Part shown: piece by piece, positions 63,682 through 64,000 of the stretch | Layout: each line of letters opens with the position of its first letter | Position numbering within the stretch: the first letter of the stretch is position 1 | Assembly: GCA_049515555.1 (NCBI GenBank) | Contig: JBEKTY010000010.1 | Coordinates: 17,098 to 81,097, forward strand | Reading direction: 5' to 3' | From: JBEKTY01 sp049515555 | GTDB lineage: Bacteria > Planctomycetota > Planctomycetia > Pirellulales > Thermoguttaceae | DNA: 64,000 bases | Translations under genes and position numbers: made by a program | Notes under the pieces: generated by a model | Database searches by the model: none | Told to the model about the DNA's origin: nothing | Seen by the model: the letters and a program-made list of their open reading frames with translations, nothing else

Positions 63682-63873
63682 ACTGGACTTTTGCAAATTG
63701 CGGATTGCCCGGTCCCCTCTCCCTCCGGGAGAGGGTTAGGGTGAGGGGAAATGGGTGAGGATACTGCTTTTCCATTTTTCGTGACCAACGCAGGCTCCCC
63801 TCACCCCGACCCTCTCCCGGAGGGAGAGGGGGACCACTTGTGTCGTCCTCACCCCAATTTGCAAAAGTCCAGT
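63682..63873. mobile_element. Intact CCCTCTCC-type MITE with 18-bp terminal inverted repeats
   Basis: Begins ACTGGACTTTTGCAAATT and ends AATTTGCAAAAGTCCAGT, perfect inverted repeats. Two CCCTCTCCC/GGGAGAGGG hairpins lie between. A further single terminal sequence (ACTGGACTTTTGCAAA) follows at 63878-63893. This complete copy defines the ends of the partial copies elsewhere in the window. No coding capacity. Confidence 0.85.
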
Positions 63874-63893
63874 CCTAACTGGACTTTTGCAAA

Positions 63894-64000
63894 CTAGGCT
63901 AGCCGTATTTTGGCGAACACATGGTCAAGGTCCTTTTCGTGTTCCTGGACTTGTTGGACAACCCAGGTAAGGGTGGCGCGAAGCGTCTCGTTCAGCATCG
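63894..64000 (-). CDS. 3' end of an unidentified minus-strand gene (partial)
   Basis: Reading leftward from the window edge, the frame gives MLNETLRATLTWVVQQVQEH, EKDLDHVFAKIRLA and a TAG stop at 63894-63896, which lies in the terminal sequence of a MITE fragment. It could begin at the ATG at 63998 or be the tail of a longer gene. Helical and charged; family not recognised. Confidence 0.4.
   Translation of the reverse strand, partial: MLNETLRATLTWVVQQVQEHEKDLDHVFAKIRLA

Overview
This window is GC-rich bacterial chromosome, most likely from a planctomycete. The lineage evidence is a giant surface protein opening with the LEPR-XLL sorting motif, PEP-CTERM exported proteins, a planctomycete-style tyrosine integrase, an associated ATP-binding protein family, dense multiheme cytochromes and many intergenic palindromic repeats. 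The order cannot be fixed from the sequence alone. I see no rRNA, no complete tRNA and no CRISPR array.

Layout. (1) 1-1.2 kb: an edge-truncated NucS-like nuclease and a PDDEXK-like protein. (2) 1.4-9.9 kb, minus strand: exported glycan degradation (esterase, GH38, GH36, GH127). (3) 10-14.6 kb: DUF3467, mannose-1-phosphate guanylyltransferase, a cupin, and a rubredoxin reductase/rubrerythrin pair. (4) 14.6-15.6 kb: a gene-poor stretch with the 3' part of a tRNA-Gly gene and its terminator, which looks like an integration scar. (5) 15.7-43.3 kb: the core of the window, a respiratory cytochrome island. It holds System II cytochrome c synthesis (ResB, CcsA); a 14-heme MtrA/DmsE-like lipoprotein with an MtrB/PioB porin; two PEP-CTERM paralogues; a minus-strand operon of a 4-heme c554-type cytochrome, an 11-heme cytochrome fused to a membrane b domain, and a NapC-like 12-heme protein; a divergent Rieske, b6-type cytochrome b and 9-heme cytochrome operon that runs on into ccmE-ccmF-ccmA-ccmB-ccmC-ccmD; and a sigma-54 activator. 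(6) 44-51.4 kb: a 2441-residue surface protein. (7) 51.4-52.7 kb: a dead integrase. (8) 52.7-60.7 kb: a TonB receptor, YfiR and two histidine kinases in one operon, with a divergent HD-GYP response regulator. (9) 60.7-64 kb: mobile-element debris (HTH gene, truncated integrase, frameshifted ATP-binding protein, intact MITE).

How it fits together (inference): five multiheme genes encode about 50 c-type hemes. Quinol could be oxidised by the Rieske/cytochrome b/9-heme complex or by the NapC-like and b-type membrane modules. Electrons would pass through periplasmic hemes to the 14-heme cytochrome seated in the MtrB-like porin, and so cross the outer membrane. Two different heme-attachment systems are encoded in the same stretch; the Ccm branch carries a CXXXY-type CcmE and shows no ccmG/H/I here. 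Palindromic elements have repeatedly landed next to stop codons, and one sits in frame inside ccmF.
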